Assembly (NCBI GenBank): GCA_029942185.1
Contig: JAOZTK010000006.1
Span: 1 to 35,087, forward strand
DNA from: Flavobacteriaceae bacterium
GTDB lineage: Bacteria > Bacteroidota > Bacteroidia > Flavobacteriales > Flavobacteriaceae
Reading direction: 5' to 3'
Length of the DNA: 35,087 bases
Made by a program: the position numbers and the translations under genes. This document shows positions 8,524 to 16,845 of the stretch, in pieces; the first letter of the stretch is position 1, and the number at the start of each line of letters is the position of its first letter. Under the pieces are notes generated by a model that did not search any database, was not told the origin of the DNA, and saw only the letters and a list, made by a program, of their open reading frames with translations.

Positions 8524-9378
8524 TTAGTCATTTTCTAGCTCACTGCGAAAATATTTTAAATTATTCTTTTCTTCTTGCGTTAATGTTGGGTATTGAAAAT
8601 TATATTTAGACAGATTCTCCATTAGAATTTCAGCTACTTTTAAACGAGCAGTATCCTTGTGGTCTGCAGGGATTATATGCCATGGGGCATACACTGTAGA
8701 TGTGCGGGAGAGCATATCTTCATAGGCTTCCTTGTATTTGGACCAAAGTTTGCGCTCTTTGAGATCTCCTGCTGAAAATTTCCAGTTTTTTTCTGTTTTA
8801 TCGATTCGGCGTATGAGTCTGTTTTTTTGTTCTTTTTTTGAAAGGTGTAAGAAAAACTTGAATACGATGGTCCCATTTTCGACTAAATGCTTTTCAAAAG
8901 CATTAATTTGTTGCATTCTTTGATAAAAAAAGTGATTATCTATATCGGTGATATCATTAATATTTGGAATATTTTCACCGAGTATATATTTTGGGTGAAC
9001 ACGAGTTACCAAAACATTTTCGTAGTGGGTCCGGTTAAAAATACCAAATTTCCCTCTTTCAGGTAAAGCGATATAGTGACGCCACAAATAATCGTGTTCA
9101 AGTTCTTTTGAAGTAGGTGACTTAAAACTGTGTACATCAACTCCATTTGCATTTACATTTTTAAAAACTTCACGAACTAAGCTATCTTTTCCACTTGTAT
9201 CCATTCCTTGTAAACAAATCAATACACTGTATTTGTTTTCTGCATACATGACATCTTGAAGTGTTGCCAGTTGTTTTCGGATAATTTTTAATTGTTTTGC
9301 TGCTCTCGTATTTATTTCAAGACTTTCATAATTGTCTAAAGAAACTTTTTTGCTTGCTTGGTAATTTTTTAAATCCAT
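8524..9378 (-). CDS. ppk2: Polyphosphate kinase 2 family protein (class III-like)
   Basis: The 284-residue protein has the PPK2 P-loop as LQGMDTSGKDSLVRE (Walker A at residues 58-65), the second conserved block FGIFNRTHYENVLVTRVHP (about 112-129), and the C-terminal YAPWHIIPADHK motif. The P-loop and FNR-YE-VLV-RVHP pattern match class III PPK2 enzymes better than class I. Class III enzymes use polyphosphate to phosphorylate nucleoside mono- and diphosphates; specificity here is an inference. The gene begins only 12 bp after the stop of the response regulator gene, so the two are translationally close and probably cotranscribed. Length is normal and no key motif is missing. Confidence 0.88.
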   Translation of the reverse strand: MDLKNYQASKKVSLDNYESLEINTRAAKQLKIIRKQLATLQDVMYAENKYSVLICLQGMDTSGKDSLVREVFKNVNANGVDVHSFKSPTSKELEHDYLWRHYIALPERGKFGIFNRTHYENVLVTRVHPKYILGENIPNINDITDIDNHFFYQRMQQINAFEKHLVENGTIVFKFFLHLSKKEQKNRLIRRIDKTEKNWKFSAGDLKERKLWSKYKEAYEDMLSRTSTVYAPWHIIPADHKDTARLKVAEILMENLSKYNFQYPTLTQEEKNNLKYFRSELEND

Positions 9379-9390
9379 TTTGCTTCTTTT

Positions 9391-10554
9391 TTATTTGCTA
9401 GTGAACATTTTTACATCTTGTTCTGAAACTTTTTCTTCTCCAAGAATGATTAATCGTTCTACCACATTTCTGAGCTCGCGAATATTTCCGGTCCAGTTGT
9501 ATTCCTGTAAAAGCTTAATCGCTTTGGCTTTAAAAACTTTAGTACTCGTGCCTTGCTCTTTTGCAATTTTCATCGCAAAGTATTCAATGAGTATCGGAAT
9601 ATCATCTCGTCTGTCGTTTAAAGAAGGAACAGCTATCAAAATAACAGCTAATCTATGGTATAAGTCCTCTCTGAATTTCTTGTCTTTGATTTCCTTTTGT
9701 AGATCTTTATTCGTTGCAGCGATGACTCTTACATTTACCTCAATATCTTTGGCATCACCTACACGTTGAATCTTACCTTCTTGTAAAGCACGTAAGACTT
9801 TTGCTTGCGCAGAAAGACTCATATCGCCAATTTCATCAAGAAATAAAGTGCCTCCATTTGCCGCTTCAAATTTTCCGGTTCGATCTTTAATGGCTCCGGT
9901 AAAAGAACCTTTTTTATGTCCAAAAAGTTCGCTCTCAATTAATTCTGATGGAATAGCTGCACAATTTACTTCAATCAAAGGAGCTTTATTACGCTTGCTT
10001 TTTTCGTGCAACCAATGAGCGACCAATTCTTTACCCGTACCGTTTGCCCCGGTAATTAAAACACGTGCTTCAGTAGGTGCCACTTTCTCAATCATTTCTT
10101 TAATCTGAGTGATTGCTCGGCTATTACCAATCATTTCATAGTCTTTGCTAATTTTCTTTTTTAAGCGTTTGTTTTCAACAATCAATTCTTTATTGTCAAG
10201 TGCATTTCTAATCGCATTGAGTAATCGGTTTAAATCGGGTGGCTTAGAAATATAGTCAAAGGCTCCTAACCGCATTGTGTTGACAGCTGTATCCAAATCA
10301 CCGTGACCGGAAATCATTAAAAACTGTAATTCGGGTTTTATTTTTTTACTGTATTGCAATACTTCAACACCATCCATTTTGGGCATTTTTATGTCGCATA
10401 AGACCAAATCGTAGTCGTTTTCTTTAATGAGTTCGATGCCTTCCACACCATCTACAGCTTCAAAAACTTTATAGCTGTTATTTTCCTCAGAAATTATTTT
10501 TTTTAGTACACGACGTATTGCCACTTCGTCTTCTATTATTAATATTTTACTCAT
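9391..10554 (-). CDS. NtrC-family sigma-54 activator without a DNA-binding domain
   Basis: Residues 1-120 are a receiver domain with the phospho-acceptor Asp54 in LCDIKMPKMDG. Residues about 140-375 are a sigma-54-interacting AAA+ domain: Walker A GANGTGKE (169-176), the sigma-54 contact loop GSFTGA (216-221), Walker B GGTLFLDEIGDM, and the sensor-like NWTGNIRELRNVVERLI. The protein ends at residue 387 directly after this, without the Fis-type helix-turn-helix that usually brings NtrC proteins to about 450 residues. Chlamydia CtcC and Helicobacter FlgR are known activators with the same shortened plan and act without enhancer binding. The partner histidine kinase is not encoded nearby. It lies 34 bp after the ABC permease gene and 12 bp before ppk2. 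Confidence 0.92.
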   Translation of the reverse strand: MSKILIIEDEVAIRRVLKKIISEENNSYKVFEAVDGVEGIELIKENDYDLVLCDIKMPKMDGVEVLQYSKKIKPELQFLMISGHGDLDTAVNTMRLGAFDYISKPPDLNRLLNAIRNALDNKELIVENKRLKKKISKDYEMIGNSRAITQIKEMIEKVAPTEARVLITGANGTGKELVAHWLHEKSKRNKAPLIEVNCAAIPSELIESELFGHKKGSFTGAIKDRTGKFEAANGGTLFLDEIGDMSLSAQAKVLRALQEGKIQRVGDAKDIEVNVRVIAATNKDLQKEIKDKKFREDLYHRLAVILIAVPSLNDRRDDIPILIEYFAMKIAKEQGTSTKVFKAKAIKLLQEYNWTGNIRELRNVVERLIILGEEKVSEQDVKMFTSK

Positions 10555-10588
10555 CTTGTAATCTTTGTTTTAGGCTAAAGCCTATTCG

Positions 10589-11896
10589 CTAATATTTAAG
10601 CCATTTCCACAATTCTTTGTAACTGGGTTTTTTCCCATACATTAGTATTCCTACTCGATATATCTTAGCTGCCAGCCATATCATTGCTATAAAAGTTAAC
10701 AATAACAATATCAAAGATACTACTATTTGCCATAAGGGTGCTCCCAGTGGAATCCGCATCATCATGACAATGGGAGATGTAAAGGGAATCATGGAAAATG
10801 TGGTTGCCAAAGTACCATGTGGATCGTTGATTACCACAGCAAACCCGATGTAGATTCCTAACATTAACGGCATAATAACGGGTAACATAAATTGTTGCGT
10901 GTCAGTTTCATTGTCAACCGCAGCACCAATAGCAGCGTAAAGGGAACTATACAATAAAAAGCCACCGATAAAAAACAACAAAAAAGAAATCATAATCGTC
11001 GCGATGGGCAATTGCCATAATTCCTGAATTAAGAGCTCAATTTTTGAATTTGCAGCGACTTCTTTTACCATTTCAAGTTGTTCTTGACTAATTTGTGAAT
11101 TTGTGTTGATGCCAAGAATGGGTAATAGAAATATATACAGAATACCGAGGACGATTCCCCAAATAATAAATTGTAGAATACCGGCTCCGGCTGTACCTAT
11201 AACTTTCCCCAACATAAGTTGAAAAGGCTTTACCGAAGACACAATTATTTCTATAATACGACTGGTCTTCTCTTCAATGACACTTCGCATTACCATGGCA
11301 CCATAGATCATTATAAAAAGCATGATAAAATAACCGGCTATTGTCCCAATTCCCAATTTTATTTCATTGATAAACTTAGAAGTTTCTTTACCTTCAAAAT
11401 TTTGTAATTGTATTTCGGATCTTATTTTCGCTTTCTTTACCTTTTCGATGTCAATATTGAGTTCTTTCATCTTTAGGAACCCCAATCGTTTATCTAATCT
11501 TCTTTCAATCCTTTCAGTAAAAATTACACTTGGCGATTCGTTGGAAAAAAACTGTATCTTTTTTATAATTCCGTCAATACTACTACTGTTTGGGATATAC
11601 AATAAGCCATATTGGTCTGTTTCTTTAACTGTTTGCTTGGCTGCCTCAATATCCAAATGTGAGAGATCTATAAATTTTAGACTCTCCGTACTTTGAAAAT
11701 CATCCGAAGTGAAATAATGAGATTTATTCACATAAGATACAGTTCTTGTTTTGTCGATACTTGATTTCGTGACAAAAGCCATCAAAGCCACCATCCCAAT
11801 CATTAAAATCGGACCTAAAACGGTCATGATTATAAAGGTCTTATTGCGAACTTTAGCTAAAAATTCTCTAACTATTATTAGTTTTAGTTTATCCAT
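10589..11896 (-). CDS. ABC-2 type permease (NatB-like)
   Basis: The 435-residue protein has one N-terminal membrane helix (about residues 22-46), a soluble extracytoplasmic stretch to about residue 180, and then a cluster of five or six helices to the C-terminus. This is the layout of ABC-2 permeases related to NatB. The segment MVMRSVIEEKTSRIIEIIVSSVKPFQLMLGK is the conserved coupling region of that family. The partner ATPase is encoded just upstream on the same strand. NatAB exports sodium in Bacillus, but many relatives have other or unknown substrates, so I do not name one. Confidence 0.87.
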   Translation of the reverse strand: MDKLKLIIVREFLAKVRNKTFIIMTVLGPILMIGMVALMAFVTKSSIDKTRTVSYVNKSHYFTSDDFQSTESLKFIDLSHLDIEAAKQTVKETDQYGLLYIPNSSSIDGIIKKIQFFSNESPSVIFTERIERRLDKRLGFLKMKELNIDIEKVKKAKIRSEIQLQNFEGKETSKFINEIKLGIGTIAGYFIMLFIMIYGAMVMRSVIEEKTSRIIEIIVSSVKPFQLMLGKVIGTAGAGILQFIIWGIVLGILYIFLLPILGINTNSQISQEQLEMVKEVAANSKIELLIQELWQLPIATIMISFLLFFIGGFLLYSSLYAAIGAAVDNETDTQQFMLPVIMPLMLGIYIGFAVVINDPHGTLATTFSMIPFTSPIVMMMRIPLGAPLWQIVVSLILLLLTFIAMIWLAAKIYRVGILMYGKKPSYKELWKWLKY

Positions 11897-12024
11897 TCTC
11901 AGTGTATTAAATTTTGAATGTTGTGTGTGCTATTAAGCGATTTGTAAGTGCCATTTAGAAGTCTATTTTTTTAATTATTTATTTTGAGTATGTCCGAAGC
12001 ACTTATTTCTTTATTCGTGAGACT

Positions 12025-12049
12025 CTAAAAAATTATTCCAATTTTTTAG
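12025..12049. terminator. AT-rich hairpin between ABC ATPase and permease genes
   Basis: ctaaaaaatt / aattttttag forms a perfect 10-bp stem around a 5-base loop. Outer bases gact and agtc can extend it across a 2-base bulge. It lacks a GC core, so it may only attenuate or stabilise the transcript between the two ABC genes. Confidence 0.35.
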
Positions 12050-12087
12050 TTAGTCGAATTGAAAATCAAGCTGCAAGCATGACTAAT

Positions 12088-12104
12088 CCCGCTTTTTCAG
12101 CGGG
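12088..12104. terminator. GC hairpin downstream of the ABC ATPase gene
   Basis: cccgct / agcggg with loop ttttc lies about 28 bp after the ATPase stop codon on the minus strand. The sequence after the stem is not T-rich in either direction, so it is a weak terminator at best. It may partly uncouple permease expression from the ATPase. Confidence 0.35.
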
Positions 12105-12132
12105 TTATTGGTTAATACCTTGACCTTCTAAG

Positions 12133-13068
12133 TCAATTTCTTTTATTCGTTTCAACAGCTTTAATAAAGATCTCACTAACACTTGGGATGACTTCAACAA
12201 AATGATTTATTGCTGTTTTTTCAGAAAGATATTTAATTAAATCTCTTGCAGAATCTTTAGGATCAATTTTTATATTCAATTTTAAATCTTCCTCCAGTGA
12301 TTTAAAGTTTGCAGTACTGATCTTAAATTTTGAAGCTATTTCTTTCCGGAGTTTATCAGGATCAGGACTGTGTAGACCTACTTCAAAAGTATTGGTTTTA
12401 TACTGCCTTTTTATTTCTTGTAAATTTCCATCTAAAATTTTATTCGCTTTATCGATTAAAGTAATGTCATCACATAATTCTTCGACAGATTCCATGCGAT
12501 GTGTTGAGAAAATTATGGTAGCGCCTTTATTTCTCAATTCCAAAATTTCATCTTTTATCAGGTTGGCATTTATCGGATCAAAACCACTAAAAGGTTCATC
12601 GAAGATTAACAGTTTTGGCTGATGTAAAACGGTTACGATAAATTGTACTTTTTGAGCCATTCCTTTAGACAGTTCTTGGACTTTTTTATTCCACCAATCA
12701 CCAATTTCAAATTTTTCAAACCAATACTTTAAGCGTTTTTTAGCTTCTGCTTTGGAGAGCCCTTTTAGTTGTGCTAAATATAAAGCTTGTTCACCGACTT
12801 TCATGCTTTTGTACAAGCCCCTTTCTTCAGGTAAATAGCCAATATAATGTACGTCATTCAGTTGCAGTGGCCTTCCGTCAAAAAATACCTGACCGGAATC
12901 TGGAAGTGTAATTTGATTTATAATTCGAATCAGGGTTGTTTTCCCGGCGCCATTAGGACCTAATAAGCCAAAGATACTCTTTTCGGGGACCTGAATCGAC
13001 ACCTTGTTTAACGCAGTGAAATCACCATATGTTTTTACTATATTTTTAGTTTCTAAAAGATAATTCAT
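12133..13068 (-). CDS. ABC transporter ATP-binding protein (NatA-like)
   Basis: The 311-residue ATPase shows Walker A GLLGPNGAGKTT, the signature LSKGMAQKVQF, Walker B LLIFDEPFSGFDP and the H-loop STHRM. A C-terminal extension of about 90 residues follows, as in ATPases that serve ABC-2 permeases. It should power the permease encoded at 10589-11896; the 236-bp gap between them contains two hairpins. A TACTTTTG -7 box lies just upstream, and a MITE-like element starts only 10 bp beyond that box, where the native -33 region would be expected. Confidence 0.9.
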   Translation of the reverse strand: MNYLLETKNIVKTYGDFTALNKVSIQVPEKSIFGLLGPNGAGKTTLIRIINQITLPDSGQVFFDGRPLQLNDVHYIGYLPEERGLYKSMKVGEQALYLAQLKGLSKAEAKKRLKYWFEKFEIGDWWNKKVQELSKGMAQKVQFIVTVLHQPKLLIFDEPFSGFDPINANLIKDEILELRNKGATIIFSTHRMESVEELCDDITLIDKANKILDGNLQEIKRQYKTNTFEVGLHSPDPDKLRKEIASKFKISTANFKSLEEDLKLNIKIDPKDSARDLIKYLSEKTAINHFVEVIPSVSEIFIKAVETNKRN

Positions 13069-13091
13069 AAATTTTTGAGTATTTGAAAAGC

Positions 13092-13099
13092 CAAAAGTA
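13092..13099 (-). promoter_or_regulatory. -7 box for the ABC ATPase gene
   Basis: On the minus strand the sequence is TACTTTTG, a full match to TAnnTTTG, about 24 bp before the start codon. The expected -33 position falls inside the terminal repeat of the MITE-like element, where no clear TTG is seen. Confidence 0.4.
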
Positions 13100-13108
13100 C
13101 TGATTTGT

Positions 13109-13384
13109 CTATTAACCTGAGTTCGATCTAAGATTTATCTCACAGAAAGTCAAGAGTACAGTAGGTTTTTGCTGAAAAACAAGTAGTTATAACTAGTTAT
13201 TGCAAATGGTTTTTAGTGAAAAGATGCTGTGCTATTGGCTTTTCTATTAATAGATTTCGATAATTAGCCCATATACTGCCCCAAATTCACTCAAATTATC
13301 CAGATAGTTCTCATAAATTTGGATTGCCTATGGGCTAATTATCTGAAACTGTGAGCAAAGCTTAGATCGAACTCAGGTTATTAG
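13109..13384. mobile_element. MITE-like element with 24-bp terminal inverted repeats
   Basis: The ends 13109-13132 and 13361-13384 are inverted repeats of 24 bp with one mismatch (core aacctgagttcgatctaag). With one gap, similarity extends inward to ctcacag on both sides, about 37 bp. The 276-bp interior has no coding frame. It holds a 15-bp perfect inverted repeat, gataattagcccata at 13259-13273 and its complement at 13329-13343, nested around ccaaatt / aatttgg, so the right half can form a large cruciform. If the element proper is 13114-13379, the flanks share only att, so a target duplication is uncertain. A related solo end is at 182-205. No transposase is encoded; mobilisation in trans would be needed. 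Confidence 0.65.
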
Positions 13385-13430
13385 TATACAGTATTGTTAC
13401 GTGTTAAAGCCAATTAATAAATATTTTTAT

Positions 13431-13458
13431 AAAAATACTATGCGCGCATAGTATTTTT
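13431..13458. promoter_or_regulatory. Perfect 28-bp palindrome, probable MarR operator
   Basis: The half-site aaaaatactatgcg is followed directly by its exact reverse complement. The palindrome ends four bases before the -7 box of marR. MarR dimers bind palindromes of this kind, so the natural reading is autoregulation and control of the downstream fad genes. No second full copy is present in the window. Confidence 0.8.
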
Positions 13459-13462
13459 TTTG

Positions 13463-13470
13463 TACCTTTG
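13463..13470 (+). promoter_or_regulatory. -7 box of the marR-fad operon
   Basis: taccTTTG matches TAnnTTTG exactly and ends only four bases before the ATG at 13475. With the usual spacing, transcription would begin at or within a base or two of the start codon, so the marR message may be leaderless. The -33 position falls inside the palindrome. Confidence 0.55.
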
Positions 13471-13474
13471 AAGA

Positions 13475-13918
13475 ATGCATAAAGAAGAATCCATAGATCA
13501 TCACCTCAGAGCCACTTGGCAAGCTGTTTCAAAAATGTATAACGAGCAAGCTTCAAAGCAAAATGCAACCATGGCAACCGGTTTTGTACTGCTCAATATC
13601 GATTGCGAAACCGGCACATCCTCTACTTCTTTAGGCCCTAAAATGGGAATGGAAGCAACAAGCCTGTCTCGAATATTAAAGAACATGCAAGATAAAGGGG
13701 TTATTTATCGTGAAAAAAATCCAAAAGACGGCAGAGGAGTTATCATAAAATTAACAGAATTCGGAAAAGAAAAAAGAGCTTTAGCCAGAACATTTGTCTT
13801 ACGCTTTAATAGCGTTGTCAAAGAGAATGTTACCGAGGAACAACTTATCAACTTTTTCCAAGTGATACGTGTAATTAATTCATTGATAAAGGATAAAGTT
13901 TTTTTTGTTAAAGGATAA
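13475..13918 (+). CDS. MarR-family transcriptional regulator of the fad operon
   Basis: The 147-residue protein has the MarR winged-helix plan: N-terminal dimerisation helix (ESIDHHLRATWQAVSKMYNEQ), recognition region GMEATSLSRILKNMQDKGVIYREKNPKDGRG with the typical D-RG wing, and C-terminal dimerisation helices. The start at 13475 is supported because the dimerisation helix begins right after it. The fadN start follows 32 bp after its stop, so it is the first gene of the operon. It probably senses an acyl-CoA or free fatty acid and represses through the 28-bp palindrome; this is inference from position. Confidence 0.9.
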   Translation: MHKEESIDHHLRATWQAVSKMYNEQASKQNATMATGFVLLNIDCETGTSSTSLGPKMGMEATSLSRILKNMQDKGVIYREKNPKDGRGVIIKLTEFGKEKRALARTFVLRFNSVVKENVTEEQLINFFQVIRVINSLIKDKVFFVKG

Positions 13919-13950
13919 TAAAAACATTAACATTATAAATTAGAACAAAT

Positions 13951-16350
13951 ATGAAAAGATCCATTAAAAAAGTAGCTATCATCGGTTCCGGAATAATGGG
14001 ATCAGGAATAGCTTGTCATTTTGCAAACATCGGTGTGCAAGTTCGATTATTTGACATTGTGCCGCGTGAACTAAATGACAAAGAAAAAGCCAAAGGCCTG
14101 ACTTTAGAAAATAAAGTTGTGCGTAACAGATTGGTAAATGAAAGTTTACAAAATACTTTGAAATCTAAACCATCACCAATTTATCACAAAGATTTTGCAA
14201 AACGAATCAGCACAGGAAATCTTGAAGATGATTTGCATCTTATAGCCGATTGTGACTGGGTGATAGAGGTTGTGGTGGAACGTTTGGATATTAAACAAAA
14301 AGTATTTGAACAAATAGAAAAATTCCGTAAACCGGGTTCATTGATTACATCTAATACTTCAGGTATTCCAATTCAATACATGAATAAAGGACGTAGTGAA
14401 GATTTTAGAAAGCATTTTGCAGTTACACATTTTTTTAATCCTCCACGTTACCTAAAACTATTTGAAGTAGTTCCGGGTCCCGATTGCGAACAAGAAGTAA
14501 CAGATTTCCTAATGGGCTTCGGAGAGAAGTTTTTGGGAAAAACGTCTGTTTTGGCCAAAGATACACCGGCGTTTATTGGAAATCGTGTTGGTATATTCGG
14601 AATTATGAGTTTATTCCATGTGGTAAAAGAGATGGGATTAACGGTTGGGGAAGTTGATAAATTGACAGGACCTGTTATTGGTCGTCCAAAATCAGCAACT
14701 TTTAGAACCGTCGATTTAGTAGGTCTTGATACACTTGTGCATACAGCAAATGGTGTGGCAGACAATGCTAAAAATGATGAAATGCACGATAGTTTTGCTA
14801 TTCCGGATTTTATCCAAAAAATGATGGATAAAAAGTGGTTGGGCAGTAAGACCCAACAAGGTTTTTATAAAAAGGAAGTAGTGGATGGTAAAAAATCTAT
14901 ACTGGCTCTTGATTTAGAAACTTTGGAATATAAGCCGCAAGAAAGAGTTAATTTTCCAACTTTAGGAATGACGAAAACTATCGATAATGTTATTGATAGA
15001 TTTAAAGTTCTCGTTAAAGGTAAAGATAAGGCAGGAACGTTTTATCGCAAAACATTTGCTCCAATGTTTCAGTATGTGTCAAATAGAATCCCTGAAATTT
15101 CGGATGAACTTTACAGGATTGATGATGCGATGAAAGCAGGATTTGGATGGGAACATGGCCCTTTCCAAATTTGGGATGCTATAGGTGTTGAAAAAGGGGT
15201 TAAAATGATGGAAGCAGAAGGCTATAAACCCAATAAATGGGTAACTGAAATGCTTCTAAGTGGCCGAAAATCTTTTTACGATGTAAAAGATGGAGCAAAA
15301 TATTATTACGATATTCCAAAAAAAGAATTGGTAAAAATACCAGGACAAGACTCCTTTATTATTTTAGATACGATTCGAGAGGCCAAAACAATTTGGAGTA
15401 ATGCAGACGCGAGTATCCTACATCTGGGAGATGGTGTTTTAAATGTAGAATTCCGTTCAAAAATGAATACCTTAGGAGGAGGTGTTTTACAAGCTATCAA
15501 TAAGGGAATTGATTTGGCAGAAACAAAATATGAAGCAGTCATTTTGGGAAATCAAGCTGCAAATTTCTCAGTAGGAGCTAATTTAGCAATGGCTTTTATG
15601 ATGGCTATTGAGCAGGATTATGACGAATTGGTGATGGCAGTTAAATTGTTCCAAGATACGGTAATGCGTCTACGATACTCTTCTATACCGACAATTGTTG
15701 CGCCCCACGGTTTAACTTTAGGAGGTGCTTGTGAAATGAGTATGCATGCCGATAAAGTTGTAGCTGCAGCTGAAACATACATAGGATTGGTGGAGTTTGG
15801 AGTAGGTATTATCCCTGCAGGAGGTGGAACCAAAGAAGTTGCACGGCGTGTTTCTGAATTGTGGATCAAAGACGATGTAAAGTTAAATCGTTTACGTGAA
15901 ACATTTATAAATGTAGCGATGGCTAAAGTGGCTACCTCTGCTTATGAGGCTTTTGACTTAGGTTATTTCCAAGAAGGTAAAGATATTGTTGTGGTCAATA
16001 AAGAACGTCAGATTGCTACGGCTAAACGACATGCTATTCAAATGCTGGAAGATGGTTATACACAACCTGCACCGAAAGAAGTATATGTCCTAGGTCGTCA
16101 AGCCTTAGGAATGTTCTTGGTAGGAACAGATAGTTTAAAAGCAGGGCGTTTCGCATCTGAACACGACCAATTGGTAGCCAATAAATTGGGATATATCATG
16201 GCAGGTGGTGATTTGTCTGAACCACAGTTTGTGTCGGAACAGTATTTATTGGATTTAGAACGTGAAGCCATTATGAGTTTGTTTACTGAAAGGAAAACCT
16301 TAGAGCGTATTGAACATACATTAAAAACGGGAAAACCTTTAAGAAACTAA
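13951..16350 (+). CDS. fadN: 3-hydroxyacyl-CoA dehydrogenase / enoyl-CoA hydratase (FadN type)
   Basis: The 799-residue bifunctional beta-oxidation enzyme has its dehydrogenase part first: NAD-binding VAIIGSGIMGSGIACHFAN (residues ~8-26), the catalytic His in VTHFFNPPRYLKLFEVVPG, and two C-terminal HAD domains. The enoyl-CoA hydratase (crotonase) part lies at about 490-720, with GLTLGGACEMSMHADKVV and ETYIGLVEFGVGIIPAGGGT, each containing a conserved Glu. This domain order is that of Bacillus FadN, the reverse of E. coli FadB/FadJ. It hydrates 2-enoyl-CoA and oxidises the L-3-hydroxy product. The gene order fadN-fadA-fadE matches B. subtilis fadNAE. Confidence 0.93.
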   Translation: MKRSIKKVAIIGSGIMGSGIACHFANIGVQVRLFDIVPRELNDKEKAKGLTLENKVVRNRLVNESLQNTLKSKPSPIYHKDFAKRISTGNLEDDLHLIADCDWVIEVVVERLDIKQKVFEQIEKFRKPGSLITSNTSGIPIQYMNKGRSEDFRKHFAVTHFFNPPRYLKLFEVVPGPDCEQEVTDFLMGFGEKFLGKTSVLAKDTPAFIGNRVGIFGIMSLFHVVKEMGLTVGEVDKLTGPVIGRPKSATFRTVDLVGLDTLVHTANGVADNAKNDEMHDSFAIPDFIQKMMDKKWLGSKTQQGFYKKEVVDGKKSILALDLETLEYKPQERVNFPTLGMTKTIDNVIDRFKVLVKGKDKAGTFYRKTFAPMFQYVSNRIPEISDELYRIDDAMKAGFGWEHGPFQIWDAIGVEKGVKMMEAEGYKPNKWVTEMLLSGRKSFYDVKDGAKYYYDIPKKELVKIPGQDSFIILDTIREAKTIWSNADASILHLGDGVLNVEFRSKMNTLGGGVLQAINKGIDLAETKYEAVILGNQAANFSVGANLAMAFMMAIEQDYDELVMAVKLFQDTVMRLRYSSIPTIVAPHGLTLGGACEMSMHADKVVAAAETYIGLVEFGVGIIPAGGGTKEVARRVSELWIKDDVKLNRLRETFINVAMAKVATSAYEAFDLGYFQEGKDIVVVNKERQIATAKRHAIQMLEDGYTQPAPKEVYVLGRQALGMFLVGTDSLKAGRFASEHDQLVANKLGYIMAGGDLSEPQFVSEQYLLDLEREAIMSLFTERKTLERIEHTLKTGKPLRN

Positions 16351-16353
16351 GAA

Positions 16354-16825
16354 AGATGTTAGACTTTAAGATTATAGACTCTAGACCGATTTGTTTAACA
16401 GTTTAAAATTTATTGTCTAGTATTTAAATATATAAAAGATGGTAAAGCATAATTTTAGAAAACTGAAAATTTGGAAAAAAAGTTTAGAGTTAGTTTTTGA
16501 AACATATAGAATCACTAAAACTTTTTCAACTGATGAAAGGTATGGTTTAACGAGTCAACTAATTAGGTGTTCAGTTTCTATTCCATCGAATATAGCAGAA
16601 GGAACCAGTAAAAATTCTGATAAACATTTTAAAACTTTTCTTGAAACGAGTTTAGGATCAGCTTTTGAATGGGAAACTCAGAATATAATTGCCAGAGGGC
16701 TAGGTTATATTACAAATGAAAAATTTAACGAATTATAAAAAACCATAGACGAAATACAGAAAATGATAGTTGGATTTATGGATAAATTATCAATATAAGA
16801 AGTATTTGTCTATTGTCTAACATCT
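16354..16825. repeat. Complementary arms enclosing the first S23 gene
   Basis: agatgttagac at 16354-16364 is the exact complement of gtctaacatct at 16815-16825. Both arms are built from repeats of TAGAC (left, also tatagac and tctagac) or its complement GTCTA (right), so they can pair in several registers. In RNA the spacer would fold back with the S23 ORF in the loop. Confidence 0.6.
16439..16798 (+). pseudogene. S23 (23S rRNA intervening sequence) four-helix-bundle protein, broken by a premature stop
   Basis: The ORF track ends after 99 residues, but the same frame runs on past TAA at 16736-16738 for 19 more codons (KTIDEIQKMIVGFMDKLSI) to a second stop at 16796-16798. The extension is clearly the missing last helix of the family and aligns with EKLAEFQRMTMSFQNGLS of the second copy. 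The stop falls where that copy has Glu, so a single GAA to TAA change explains it. Family motifs are LKIWKKSLELVFETYRIT and RCSVSIPSNIAEGTSKNSDK. Full length would be 119 residues, as usual. The function of the family is unknown; it was first found encoded in insertions within 23S rRNA. The gene lies in the fadN-fadA spacer, in the operon sense. Confidence 0.85.
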
Positions 16826-16845
16826 AACAATCTAATATCTTAATT

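Noticed and set aside
9380-9769. 129-residue plus-strand ORF in the ORF track
   Set aside because: It lies antisense inside the sigma-54 activator gene, whose protein motifs are unambiguous; it is a shadow frame.
13141-13258. Possible small ORF or transposase remnant in the left half of the MITE-like element
   Set aside because: No frame of useful length or recognisable motif was found; the stretch contains only small palindromes such as ataactagttat at 13189-13200.
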